From Clusia tigrina (taxonomy: Eukaryota; Arthropoda; Insecta; Diptera; Clusiidae), in NCBI GenBank assembly GCA_920105625.2, contig OV050030.1, positions 80,441,400 to 80,505,399 on the forward strand: a stretch of 64,000 nt of DNA. The letters run 5' to 3'. Within the stretch, counting starts at the first letter, position 1, and every line of letters begins with the position of its first letter. Made by a program: the position numbers and the translations under genes. The notes under the pieces were generated by a model. The model searched no databases, was not told the origin of the DNA, and worked only from the letters and a program-made list of their open reading frames with translations. Below, in pieces: positions 28,635 to 40,051 of this stretch.

Positions 28635-30158
28635 AAGTTGTAAGTGTTTCTGTTTTCTGCTTGTATTTTCAGAATATTTCCGCGTGCTTGTATCTTGTAT
28701 GCGTAGTTCAGTTCTGTCATCTTCTAACTATTCTAGCATTTCTTCTTCTAATAATTTGTTTTATATCTGGTGTTTCTTTAGTTCTCATGTCTAGTCCGGT
28801 TAAAATTTTGAATGGAGGTAATTTGGTGCTACGTGGTGATGTGTTGTTCATTATTTCTTGGACTGCATCTGTATGTTTATACCAGTGTTTTTCGCTGTTA
28901 ATGCATAATTTCGTTAGTATGGATCGAATAATTGTATGTACTCTCTCGACCTGTCCGTTCGCTCTGAGAAGCCCTGTAGTTATGAGTTGGTGCTCAATAT
29001 TATTTTCTCTACAATACTCCTCAAAGTTTATCGATGTGAAAGCTGTGCCCCTGTCAGATATTATTCAGGCTGGGTTGCCAAAAATAGCAGCTTGTCTGTC
29101 TAATCTTTCTAAGACTTCTTCTGTTGTTGTACTTTTAGTTGGATACATCCAAACGAATTTTGAAAAGGCATCTACTATTGTAAGGATGAAATTGTATTGT
29201 TTTTTGGTTGTCTCTAATGGTCCGAGATGATCTATGTGTAAAGTCTCAAATGGTTTGTCTGACTTGTCGATAGTGTTTAGCAGACATTCTTTTTTTCCTG
29301 ACTTTGCTTCTGTTAGCATGCATTCTAGACAGCTTCCAATGAATTTTTTAACTTTAATATGCAATTCTGGAATGAAATAATTTTTTTCTATTGTTTCTAT
29401 TGTCCTTTTAGTTGAAAAGTGTCTTTGTGTGTGGGCCAGTTCTATTATTTCTTTTTCTAATGATTCCGGTATTTATATTAGTTGTTTATTGACATCTTTG
29501 TGTAGACTACCGTATTTGACATAAAAATCAGCGCATGTGTCTTCATTTTTGAGTAATAGTTTAGTCATATGAATAAATGGATCTCTGTCCTGGGCTATTT
29601 TAATTTTTTCTTTCAGTGGTATTTGTAGTAATAAAGTGTGAATTCTGCTTAATGCGTCGACGTGTCTCATTTTTGAACCAGATCTATGTTCGACATCAAA
29701 ATTGAAGTATTGAAGAAACATTATCCAGCAACTGACTCTAAGTGGAACATCTTTTTTCTTTATAGTTCCTACAAATGCATTGCAGTCTGTTATTAGTTTG
29801 AATTTTTTGTCTAGTAAGAAACATCTCCACTTCTTTAAAGCTTCGATGACTGCTAGTACCTCTAGTTCGTAAGAGAGGTATTTTTGTTCTGTCGGGGTTG
29901 TTTTTCGACTCATATATTCTATTGGGTGTTGCTGTTGGGTTTCTGAGTCTTTTTGCATGAGCACTGCTCCATAGCCGTATATGCTTGCGTCTGTATGAAC
30001 TTCGGTATCAGCATTTTGGTTGTACAGTTTCAGAATAGGCGCCAGTGCGAGTTCTGCTTTTAGTTCTTCGAAAGAGATCTGTTGTTCCTCTAAGAATTTG
30101 AATGTGGCCGTTTTTGTGAGTAAGTCGGACAATGGTTTAGCGATAAGAGCGTAATTTG
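28635..30158 (-). pseudogene. Gypsy2-D pol fragment
   Basis: This is pol from the RNase H region (30132-29473) to the integrase core (29364-29065) and beyond, with the shared TGA at 29065-29067. At 30158 it breaks off in the codons for LSDLLTKTAT and is followed by the jockey element J1. The 5' rest of this unit is not present in the window. The integrase zinc region between 29470 and 29370 has lost its frame. Confidence 0.85.
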
Positions 30159-30626
30159 ATTAATTTTCTATTTCTTGTACAGTGTCAATGCTAAGATCAT
30201 GGTGAATAGCATCATTGGGTATATTCCATACAGCATTGGTGATTGTGCGTAGTTTTTTTATTGTAGACGGTATATGTTATATCTGGTTGCAGTTCCCCAA
30301 ATTTCTACTGCGCACCTCCATAAAGGCATGATTATTGTCTTGTAGATCAGGATTTTATTTAGTGGCGAAAGATTCGATTATTTTCGTAACAGCCAGTACA
30401 GTTGTCTGAATCTATTTTTCACTTCATTCCTCTTTTGCATCATGTGCTCTTTCCATAATAGTTTGGCATCAATTGTCATACGCTTTAGTTTCAATTTTAA
30501 TCTGGTCATTATTTATGGTTAGGTGCATTGGCTTAGTCCTCCTATGATTGGAAATGACTTGCATAGTCTTGTCACCATTTATTTTTATTCCCCAATTTCC
30601 AAACCAAGATAAAGTTTTGTCAAGTA

Positions 30627-31652
30627 TGTAAGGAACCTTCCTGCCTATGCGTGTGCTGAGGTGACGCTCGCCGTTGTCCAGGGTTCATACAAAATTTATT
30701 TATTTGCAGGGTTGATTATAGTTATTATTTATTATTAGAAAACTTAACCTATCTAACATCGATACATAATTAATTCTAATACAAAGTGTTTTCCTAAAGT
30801 ACGGCCGTGGTTTACAATATATTACCAGACCGTAGCTTTTACAATTATATAATATCTCACTATATTTACGTGCGGTGGCGAGGAATCCCACGTTGCGGCG
30901 AAATAGTCCGTGGTATTGACCTATTTCCGGTACATTAGGTCACGAGCGTATGGGTTAGCACCGGGAAAGGCAGACTAATCCCGGAATTCTCGGTGAAACT
31001 GAAGCGTCAAAATGTCCTTGAATCGCTAGGCACTGCTTTGGACAAGAGCTGAGAAAGGCAGACGAATCCCGAAATTCTCAGTCTCGCAAAAAGCCAGAGT
31101 CTCAAACGAGTATCCTATGTCCTGGTTAACACTGAGAATGGCAGACGAATCCCGAAATTCTCAGTGTAAGGAAAGCGTCAGTGTTCAGTGAATACTCGCT
31201 AGGTGCTGCTTTGAACAAGAGCTGAGAAAGGCAGACGAATCCCGAAATTCTCACTCTTGCAAAAAATCAGAATCTCAAGCGAGTTTCCTATGTCTATGTT
31301 AGCACTGAGAAAAGCAGACGAATCCCGAATCTCCCAGTGTAACTATGCGTCAGTGTCCTAGGATAGGTACCTGTAGTGGTGTTGTCACTCTGCTGGCTCG
31401 CCGAAGAAGAAGGGCTGAGTTCGCTCTGTACGCGTCTTTATAATCCCGTCTCAGCTGTTTGTGATGTGAGGTGTTCGGGCGCGTTTCCATATGGCCACCA
31501 AGTGTGCTACGTTCGATGCTGAAATTGTGTAGCCCTAGTGGCCGCTAGATGGCGGTGATGGTTTTTTTAGGTGTGGGCAACTCACATGCGCGCGTGCGTG
31601 TCCACGTTGTGATACCAAAATACGACGATGTTCAGCATTTTGGTTCCTCACA
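30627..31652. mobile_element. Solo LTR (1026 bp) in J1
   Basis: The ends are TGTAAGGAACC and GGTTCCTCACA, an 11-bp imperfect inverted repeat of TG...CA form. The sequence is flanked by the 4-bp duplication AGTA (30623-30626 and 31653-31656). Removing it rejoins the J1 reading frame. The internal sequence has no coding capacity. A TATA-like box (CTTTATAATCCC) at 31435-31446 suggests a plus-strand promoter. The 4-bp duplication points to a Gypsy-type element; the family is not one of the others in this window. Confidence 0.8.
30957..31340. repeat. Five tandem hairpin units inside the solo LTR
   Basis: Five copies of a palindromic motif, for example ACTGAGAAT-loop-ATTCTCAGT with the loop containing GGCAGACGAATCCC, start near 30957, 31048, 31130, 31220 and 31302. 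Spacings alternate at about 90 and 82 bp, giving a higher order period of about 172 bp. Stems are up to 9 bp and the first unit shows paired changes (CACCGGGAA with TTCTCGGTG). Confidence 0.8.
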
Positions 31653-33458
31653 AGTATTTGAGGGAGATTTTTTGCAGCTATAGCCAAATCTTTGTGCGAT
31701 ACAACCAGAACCGTATCGTCAGCAAATGTTGCTATCTGATATAGGTATACGGATGTCAGCTGTATATAAGACATATGGTGTTGGTCCTAGGACACTACCT
31801 CTTGGTACTCCGGCCTCCATTTTTGGAATATCGGAGCATTCCTCAGCATACTTGACATAGAAATATTTTGGATGTAGCTCTTTAGAAGTAGGTAGAAGTC
31901 TAGTGGAAGGCATTGTCTTAACTTGTGCAGTAGTCCTTTGTACCATACGCTATGAAACACCTTTGCAAGGTATACTGCCTCACAAGTATTCTTTTTGTCA
32001 ATTTCAGTTGCTATTTAATGAATTCTTTACGTCTGAAACCGAACTGATGGCAAGGGATTATTTTTCGCCTTTTTAAGATGGGCTCCAGGCGATCAAAAAG
32101 CATTTTTCTAAACTGTTTGATAGAGTTGGTAGGTAGTAAACTGATCGGTCTGTACAATGTGGCGACTGAGGGGCCTTATTTGGTTTCGGAATACCAATTA
32201 CTTCAGGAACTTTCCACGCTACGGGAGAGTACTTTGCGTTATAATTGAATTAAATAAATTTATAATGTATGTAAGTGCTTTATCAGGCAGTTCTTTTAGA
32301 ATTTTACCTGTAAGACTATCATATCCAGGAGATTTTTGTGTTGATAGTACTTTGTATCTCATTCTTCGTTTCTTTTTTATTGCTATATTTTTATTGCTGG
32401 GTGTGACAGCTGCGACAATTATTTGATCATTTCATTTGTAAATGTTTTTTGGAAGTGATCAGATAATACTTTGGCTTTGTCTAAATTAGTTTGAGCCCAC
32501 TTGTTTTCTGGAGTTTTTTGTGGCAGCTGATGTAAAATTCTATTGGAGATTTCCACAACGAGTAGTTGTTAGTCCTTGTGGATCCTAAATTCGTTAAGTA
32601 CCTACTTTTCTAATTTGTCTTCTCTGTCTTGGTTTAATCGTTTTTTATCCGCCTTTGACCGTGAGAGTTGCCATTATCTTCTCAGTTTCCTCTTTTTTCT
32701 TATGCTTTCCTTGATTATTGTGATAATTTTGTACTCGTTATTTATGATTTTTGTTCCTGGTTTTCAACTGGTTGCAGCGTAAATAATATTATCATTTAAG
32801 TATGCTACTGCACTGTCAATTTCTTCATCGTTTTTGAATGGGATGTTTATGTTAAGTCTTTGTTCGAAATTATGCAAAAAGATTCCAATCCGACAGTTTA
32901 GTATAAATTTTTGTTGGTTATAGTATAATAGAGGAGTGCGTTGACATTTCAATACAACCAGAGAATGACCAGATGAGAGTTCGAAGTTTGATTGAATAGT
33001 CAGATGATCGTGCCTAATGCGTTTTGTTATGAAGAAATCTATTATATCAGGTCTCTTTCCCGTCTCACTCGTCCAGTAGGTTGGTTCCACAGTGCTTATG
33101 AAGTTGCTTTTACTTTCTTTTATTACGTCAGAAAGTGGTGTCCCTTTTGCATTTGTAATTCTTGAGCCCTAAGTTATATTTTTCGCGTTAAAGTCACCTC
33201 CCCCAATATATCGACTTCCAAGAGTTTTAAGATAGTCCAGATATAAAAGTTTAGTGTTTTTGTATTTTGGAGGGCAGTAAACTGCAGATATTATAAATTG
33301 TCCATATAAGTCTTCGATTGTTATTGGCGAACCATCACGAGCTCTGTTGTCAAGATAATTTTTAAAGTAAATTGAGCATCTCAGCTATTAACAGAATGTC
33401 AGAAGTCCATTAACATTCTAGGGAGCTATTTTCAAATTAGTTTGCTTGTTCATTCAAT

Positions 33459-34393
33459 TTAGTGACCAGCATAGTGGTAATATTCATCATGGTAGATTAA
33501 TTGTTTCATCATGTTCTTTAGTTCAGACATGTCTTTGTTGTCATTTTGAGCGGTTGGATGTGGAGTGTTGCTGCTGTTCAGAATCTTCTGGAGTAATTTA
33601 TTTTTTCCTAAACGATGGGAAACGTTTAATTTTAAGACCTTTATATACCATACACCCCTTGTAGTTTGCAGTGTGTTTTTCACTGCATAATGCACATTTT
33701 ATAGAATTATCACTTTTTTGCACAATTGGACAATTACTAGTTTTATGATTTCCAGCACACTTAACATAAATTTGGTTTTTAGTGCAGAAGTTTCTGGTAT
33801 GGCCATATTTTTGACAGTTCGTGCATTGGGGCAAAGATCGTTTGGGGGTATGGGGCTCAAAACTTAGCTTACAGTCAAATAAGTGATATATGGAATATAT
33901 TTCTTTATTGTTTTTTTTATTTTTTAATTCTAGTGAGGATGTTTTAGTATTGTATTCATGTCCCAATTCAGCAAGCTCCTTGACAATTTCATCCTCATCA
34001 GTGGAATGATGTATACCTCTCAAGATTATTTTAAATCCCCTTTGATATTTAGGTTTAAAAGTGTAATATTGAGTATTTTTTTTATTTAATAAATTAATGA
34101 TAGCTGTATTGTTGGTCGATTCCTCTGGTTGGTTTTTATTTCGTTTTTTTTAAGAATTTTCAATTCAAACTGGCATTTCGGGAGTTGATTTAGTGCTTTA
34201 GTTAAGACATTTATATTTTGTACATTTTGTACGTAACTTGGTGGTAGCTTAGGGAAATGCAATTTTTTGGATTGGTTTTCGTGATGTGACCCACTGTCAT
34301 TTCCAATTTCTTTATTGTCATCATCAAGAGAGAGAGAGATTCAAACATGTATGATGTGACAGTTTGAAGCTTCGCTTGAGGCTTTTTTGACAT
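33459..34393 (-). pseudogene. J1 ORF1 (gag-like nucleic acid binding protein), degenerate
   Basis: The likely start is the Met at 34393 (MSKKPQAKLQTV). Readable pieces are 34393-34211, 34023-33598 and 33695-33459. The middle piece has the jockey-type gag motif with CCHC knuckles: CTNCQKYGHTRNFC, then an altered CAGNHKTSNC, then CALCSEKHTANYKGC. Such proteins bind element RNA. Frameshifts near 34150 and 33610 and the weak N-terminal half mark it as dead. Confidence 0.8.
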
Positions 34394-34982
34394 AGGAGGA
34401 ACGCTTAGTCCGATGCTATAGTTTTTTGATTTGTGATTTGCGCTTTAGTTTTTTTGCCTTTTGCCGGAGTTTGGCGCTTGGGCAGCTTTTTCGTGTGATT
34501 GTGGCGCACGTTTCTCACTATTAGTCCGTACTGCTTCGCAAAGAGGTGTTAATTACTGGAGAGAATGAACACATGACAGCTGTTGTAGTTGTTGTTGTGT
34601 TTGTTGCTGTCATTGTTGTTACTGTAGTGTTCGTTGCTGTGCTTACTAGAGCAAACAAAGAGGTAGCAGAATATGTTAGGTTGGAATTTGTTGGGGTTAG
34701 GCATTGCTCGCTCCATGAGAGGCATTGTTGACATAACAGCTGCTGCATGCGAGTTCTCTCCATTAAGTTGAGAGAGAGCTGCAGTTATGCGTGGGTTTAT
34801 AATACCGGCAAGTGAGTGGCGCCTCTCTTGTGGTGGTGAGCGCTACTAACATTTTCGGCACTGCACTATTTGAATTGATTATACAAATTTATTTTCTTTA
34901 CCTTATTCACAATACAGCACAGGCAAGCTAAGCTATGATGGGGCACCTAAAGCGTCTATTTCGCAGGTTGTATGTTTTGTTA
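34394..34982. other. Non-coding stretch with GTT-rich low-complexity tract
   Basis: The interval contains a GT/GTT-rich tract (34575-34645), seen as Thr/Asn-rich in antisense reading, and otherwise unremarkable sequence. It may be partly the J1 5' leader. No gene is supported. Confidence 0.4.
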
Positions 34983-35735
34983 GAAAGATTTCTCAATGAA
35001 ATTTCACAGTTGCGGGTACTAACATTCAATACCACACAAAAAATGGGCTTGTTATTTCTACAGCCACGCCCACTATTGACATATTATTATAACTTGCTAC
35101 CTATACAATATTTTTTGACGAAATTTTATGGACCCTACAAAACCATATACAAGATTCGGGGTCGATCAGTGGAAGGATACGCCTTCTTCTTCCCATATAA
35201 TGAACTCCATTTTTTGTGTGGTGTTGAATGTTAGTACCCGCAACATTCCTCTGAAATTTCATTGAGAAATCTTTAATAGGAACCTAGTAATGATTTTTGG
35301 TTAATTGTGGGCGTGGCAGTAGTAATAATCTGCCCATATTTGGAATGCATGCTAGTACAGACCCAGTGTTATACATTTACCAATTTGTTTTCATATATCA
35401 TCTCTAGAAGCATAGATAGGGTAGGGTAATTGTCTTTAAGTGAGGTCCCCAAAATTCATTAGTATAATATGGTAGGCAGGCGTATCCTTCCTCTGATCTA
35501 CCCCGAATCTTGTATATGGCTTTGTAGGGTGCATGTACGTACGAATATAAAATTTCGTCCAAAAATATTATATAGGTCGTAAGTTATAATAATATGTCAA
35601 TAGTGGGCGTGGCTGTAGAAATAATACGCCCCTTTTCTGTGTGGTGTTTAATGTTAGTACCAGCAACATTCTTGTGAAATTTCGTTGAGAAATCTTTAAT
35701 AGGATCAATTACTAGGATTTTTGGTTAATTGACCA
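34983..35735. repeat. Inverted repeat, possible foldback or MITE-like element
   Basis: The segment 34983-35180 is repeated in inverted orientation at about 35475-35700. Shared words include a GAATCTTGTATATGG stretch, a GTCAATAGTGGGCGTGGCTG stretch and TTGAGAAATCTTTAATAGGA. A third, partial copy of the outer part lies in direct orientation at 35229-35308. Arms are about 200 bp with a spacer near 300 bp. No ORF is present. The LOA-like element LOA-A begins right after it. Confidence 0.65.
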
Positions 35736-35737
35736 AA

Positions 35738-38625
35738 GAAGATTCGTGCTCGGACCACAGATACATTGAGTTTCAGTGTGGCGAGCGGGCGCAGATGCCA
35801 TTGCCCACCAGAAACCCAAGAAAAACAGACTGGCCAAAGTTCAGGGAGGCACTGCGTAGCAATTACGTGACGCCACTGAAACTTCGCAAGGAGCAAAACA
35901 TTGAGGCGGCTGTTGAACATCTCAACACTGCTCTAACAAACAGCTTCGAGCTAGCCTGTCCAACTAGACCTCCTCTTAGCCGGACTCCTGTTCCATGGTG
36001 GAACCGACAGCTTCAGGTGATGAGGCGTGAGTCTAGAAAACTCCTCAACCGGGCCCTCAAGACGAATCTTGATGAGGACTGGGAACGATATCGACGTGTT
36101 CAGAGGGACTACAAGAAGCTAATTTGGGACTCGAAAAGAACTTATTTTAGAGACTTCTGCAGTGATATCGAATCCCTGAGTGACACGGCAAAACTGGTGA
36201 AAGTCCTGAAAAAGGACCAAACCGCTAAGCTGGGGTCGCTCAGGAAACCTGATGGCTCCTATACGGAGAGGCAAAGTGAGACACTCAGCTTGCTGTTGGA
36301 GTCACACTTTCCAGGAAATCAGGTAAGCATAGCCCGTCAACAACCACCTTTGGTCGGAACTGTTGTCAGGGCAGCTGCACCCTCTCGACATGATTGGTAT
36401 GTCGCCAGAACTGTGGCGAATGAGGCTGTCATTAGATTTGCTATCAAATCCTTTGACAGCTTCAAATCGCCCGGACTGGATGGCATATATCCGATTGTGT
36501 TGAAGGAAGGCATTGAGTTAGTGTTGGCAGCACTGAAGAAGATCTTCACTGCATGTCTCGCACTGGCCTATGTACCACGCTCTTGGAGGATGGTGAGGGT
36601 TGCTTTCATTCCTAAGGTTGGAAGACACGACTACACCAATCCCAAGAGCTTCAGACCTATTAGTATGACCTCGTTCATGCTAAAAAGTTTAGAACGGCTG
36701 GTGGAGCTTCGCATGCGTAGGGAGTCTCTGAAGACGCATCCACTCTCTCCATTTCAGCATGCCTATCAAAGCGGAAAATACTGCGAGACGGCTCTGCAAA
36801 ACCTTGTTGGAAGGATAGAGCGAGCCATCGACAGGAAAGAATACGCAATAGGCGTCTTTGTGGACATAGAGGGTGCGTTTGACAATGCTACTTTCGGCAG
36901 TATGTGCGGCTCTGCTAGGCGGCATGGCGTAGACCGGGTCCTAGTAAATTGGATACGTTCAATGCTGGCCCAGAGAATCATAACGGTGCGGGCGGAGGAA
37001 GATTTGCTGGTGTCGTGTGGGGTTAATAGAGGCTGTCCCCAAGGTGGTGTACTGTCTCCATTGCCCTGGTGCATGGTAATCGATCCCCTGCTTAACGCCA
37101 TTAATGACTCGGGTGTATACGCTCAGGCATATGCGGATGATGTTGGCTGTCTTGTGACAGGTCCATCCCTTATGATTGGCTGCAGAAGGGTGCAGAGAAC
37201 TCTGGATATGATTGACACTTGGTGCAGTGCCAATGGGCTATCGGCTAATCCTGTCAAGACTGGTATTGTCCTCTTTACCAGAAGGAGAAAGCTTGATGGA
37301 CTTATTCTGCCTACACTAAAAGGAGTCACTATCCAGCTATCCAAGGAAATCAAATATCTTGGAGTCATCCTTGATAACAAACTTCTTTGGAAAACACATG
37401 TCGAACTGAAGACATCCAAAGCACTGTCAGTTTTCTGGCAGTGTAAGGGTGTTTTTGGTAAGACATGGGGTCTTTCCCCTAGTAAGGTCCTATGGATCTA
37501 TAAAGCCAGAGGTAAGACCTATTATCACCTATGCATCGATGGTTTGGATGAGCAGACTCTCTCTTGTAGGGGTCAAAAAAGCTCTTATCAAAACTACAAC
37601 GTGCTGTGGCCATATATTGTACCGGAGCATTTCCGACTACTCCGGGCCCGGCACTTGATGCTTTGGTGAATCTCCCGCCACTAGATGTCTTCATCCGCGG
37701 AGAGGCCGTTAAGGCCATCTGCAGAGTGAAACATAGTGGCCAGTGGTATGGGATGCGCTCGATGTTGGACGACGGCGCAGGCACTGACATCGATTCTGCA
37801 ATCCTGTCTATGACTGAAGAAGGTTCAGGTTCTGGTGTCTTCGTGGAATCTTGTGGGACCCGTCGGTTCGTTGCCCTTGGTCTGCATGCGTCTGTGTTTC
37901 AGGCGGAGGTGTATGCGATACTTGAGGCGATGGACTTTGTTGTGGAAAACAGGTGGAAAGGCAAATCTATTTGTGTCTGCAGTGACAGCCAAGCTGCGCT
38001 CATGGCCTTGGATAGTCCGACCACCACTTCCACGATAGGCAGGTCCTGCAAATCCAGGCTAAATTGTGTTGGAAAACATAATAGTCTGACGCTGACTTGG
38101 GTCCCGGGACACGCTGGCATTGCGGGTAACGAGACCTCTGACTCTTTGGCCAGGATGGGCTCCGAAGCTGTTTTTATTGGCCCTAAGCCTGTTCTGCGAC
38201 TCCCTTCCGCTGCCATCAAAGCCACTGCAAACAAGTGGGTTGTTTCGACCCACAAGCGAGCATGGCGGGCTGAGAGAGGCTGCGGATAGACGAAAATTAT
38301 GCTACCTGCTATCTCTGACCGATGGTCACGGTTCCTTCTATCTTTAGGTAGGAGGGACTGCAGGCTGTTGGTTGGCGTGATGACAGGGCACTTTCTATGG
38401 GCTAGGCACATGGAAAGGATTGGCATATCAGACAGTGCGCTGTGCCCAGCCTGTGGAGAGGAAGACGAGACGGCGGACCATTTTCTTTGCGTCTGCCCTG
38501 CCTTTGCTCGAATCAGGTTCGGGATTTTTGGCACTGATGTGCTGAGGAGTAACCAACTTGGCTCCTTGGCACCACAGGATCTACTTCTACTTCTTCGGAG
38601 GTCGGGTAGACTTAAAGCCGAGTAA
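35738..38625 (+). pseudogene. LOA-A ORF2: RT and RNase H, broken
   Basis: The frame opens in the endonuclease end (EDSCSDHRYIEF) and covers RT with SFRPISMTSFMLKSLERL, AYQSGK, DIEGAFDN and the catalytic AYADDVGC (about 37130). It shifts frame near 37505 because of a small indel. The next ORF carries an RNase H domain with SDSQAALMAL and VPGHAGIAGNE, but about 47 codons, including the first RNase H Asp (FTDGS in the sister copy), are deleted near 37813. A TAG at 38287-38289 replaces a Trp codon. The C-terminal CCHC-like segment (CPACGEEDETADHFLCVC) is at 38449-38502. Confidence 0.85.
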
Positions 38626-38730
38626 AAGGGAACCTTAAGTGCAGTACAATGGATATATACTCTGTCTGAGTGCTGCGCTTACTAGATTGTTCCGACAAAA
38701 AAAAAAAAATAATAATAATATATATAATTT
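35738..38730 (+). mobile_element. LOA/I-like non-LTR retrotransposon LOA-A, 5' truncated
   Basis: Homology to the longer copy at 49340-54592 starts abruptly in the endonuclease part (35738, equivalent to about 52450) and runs to a poly(A) tail with TAA repeats (38697-38730). This 5' truncation is the usual result of incomplete target-primed reverse transcription. The same 3' untranslated sequence precedes both tails. Confidence 0.85.
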
Positions 38731-38931
38731 TTCCACTTAGCACTATTATTAACTAGGAGGAGACAAAAACAATTATATTGTGAAGCATTTGTCAAGAAAG
38801 TATTTATCCATGAGTCAAAGTAGCAGCCAGCCGTAAGCCACAGTTAAACTCAGAAATCGGTAGCAGTTGATAATTGCTGCTTATTGAACCTACATATTTG
38901 CTCATTAGTGTTGAAATATATACTTAATTAA

Positions 38932-39135
38932 ATGCAAATGTATACTGGAATTGACTTTTTGAACATAATTAATACGGGTCTAAAATGGCAGAAAGTGTGG
39001 GTGTACAGTCCTGAAGTACATATCAGACAGTCGTTCAAACTACCCGACTACTGCCATATTGACAGTCAGGCTGCAATTATGGCTATATTTTTATGCTGGT
39101 CATCTTCCAAAAATTTTCTTCAGTACAGGACAGCC
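38932..39135 (+). pseudogene. Relic RNase H domain of another LOA/I-like element
   Basis: The translation contains QSFKLPDYCHIDSQAAIMAI, which resembles the RNase H of LOA-C (SFRMPDYYRVFQAEVATI, then SDSQAAL) with the middle deleted. It is cut at 39135 by the Transib terminus at 39136. The 200 bp before it (38731-38931) show nothing recognisable. Confidence 0.5.
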
Positions 39136-39950
39136 CACAGTGTAAGATTTTGCATATCTAGCTTGCCAAAATTAATGACTTTCTAAGTGTTACAGCTGCA
39201 CCATTAAAATTTCAAACAGAGACTAAGATGAAATATATATGATTGTGCAAAAAGTTATCCCCATCCGCCCACTCCCATATAAAGCATAATTTTGTCATAT
39301 TGTAAGTTTGGTTGTAGGTGAGGTAGTCTTGGCCTATCCTTTTATAATAGATTTTGGTTATTGATATAAAAAATACAGTTTTTATTTTTGTTTGTCATGT
39401 ACTTTTATCAATATTTATTCCGAATCTGAAATATCTTCAATCATCTAAGGAGTTTTTAAAAGTGGAATAGCCTCTGAAGTTAAAGCTCTTCTTTTTATAT
39501 TGTGCGCCTTTCGAAAATTGTTTACAACTGGGTCTGATGCTATAAGCAATCGATGTAAAATATCTGAATTATTCACTTCTCTAGACTTTTTTCTAGCGAA
39601 AGCCAGGCGAGCATGCTTTATTTCGTTATGTTCAGCCTCTAAAGCTCCCTCAGACATCTGCCCAATAGGTATTAAGCAGTTTGAAATAATAAGACTACCG
39701 TGATGTAAGATCTTATGAACAGATACTTGCATTTTATATCATAAATAAAGCTTTAGGCAAATCGGCGTAGTCTGTGCAGTGTATATTTCAAACAAGAATT
39801 CATTTACTGGAAAACTTAATGCTAAACATTTTAAAATAATAGCAAAACGTTTGTCATAATTTTCAATCCGGTTTCCTCTTTAAATCGTTTTTTTATGTAG
39901 GCTTTTCGCTTTGCAACCAGTTCTTTCGATTTCTGATCTCTTATTTGTCA
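39136..39950 (-). mobile_element. Second Transib relic (3' part)
   Basis: The left edge reads inward CACAGTG (39136-39142), a 23-nt spacer (39143-39165), then CCAAAATTA (39166-39174), the same layout as the 3' end of the element at 8208. Next is a stretch resembling the 'gggaggtgggcgtgg' repeat on the minus strand (near 39270), then the transposase C-terminus at 39445-39732. The right end is decayed, and no 5' terminus or second copy of the left flank CAGCC was found. Confidence 0.7.
39445..39930 (-). pseudogene. Transib transposase, C-terminal fragment
   Basis: The 95-residue frame 39732-39445 contains SVHKILHHGS, LIPIGQMSEGALEAEHNEIKHARLAF and SDILHRLLIASDP. These match the end of Transib transposases, where the last catalytic Glu lies in the EGALEAEHNE region. 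It is better preserved here than in the element at 8722-10665. Upstream to about 39930 a broken frame shows KRFKEETGLKI and RFAIILK, also family motifs. The transposase is otherwise lost. Confidence 0.75.
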
Positions 39951-40051
39951 AGTGTTTCTTTAATCAATTTATTGTTTAAAAAAAACATTTTTTTACGTTC
40001 TTTATTATTTTACAGTATCTTAAAGACTAATTTTCATTTTATTTTTAAGTT

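Larger units (their letters stand above)
30159..33430 (-). pseudogene. J1 ORF2: endonuclease and reverse transcriptase, degenerate
   Basis: ORF2 would nick the target and copy the RNA there. The best preserved piece of the endonuclease is at 33090-32764 (EPTYWTSETGKRPDIIDFFI and SSGHSLVVLK, the latter being the SDHxP-type motif of this clade). RT motifs GVPRGSVLGP (31800) and FADDTVLVV (31710), the catalytic DD, are readable. After the solo LTR the frame continues with WFGNWGIKINGDKT and a jockey-like C-terminus. Many stops and shifts occur, for example between 32760 and 31950. Confidence 0.8.
30159..34393 (-). mobile_element. Jockey-like non-LTR retrotransposon J1, split by a solo LTR
   Basis: The element is on the minus strand with ORF1 (about 34393-33459), endonuclease (about 33300-32760), reverse transcriptase (about 32500-31653 and 30626-30159) and no 3' tail. 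Its 3' end is cut at the junction with Gypsy2-D (30158). A solo LTR with AGTA duplication lies in the RT region at 30627-31652. Sequence above 34393 may be its 5' leader. Confidence 0.8.

Noticed and set aside
30957..31340. Regularly spaced palindromes looking like a CRISPR array
   Set aside because: The context is a eukaryotic LTR inside a retrotransposon, spacers are themselves repeated in a dimeric pattern, and no cas-like genes exist.
34521..34763. Thr/Asn-rich minus-strand ORF (80 residues)
   Set aside because: It is the translation of a GTT/GTG low-complexity tract; both strands are open for that reason.
38697..38730. Poly(A) followed by TAA repeats as an independent microsatellite
   Set aside because: It directly follows the LOA-A 3' untranslated region shared with LOA-B, so it is the element tail.
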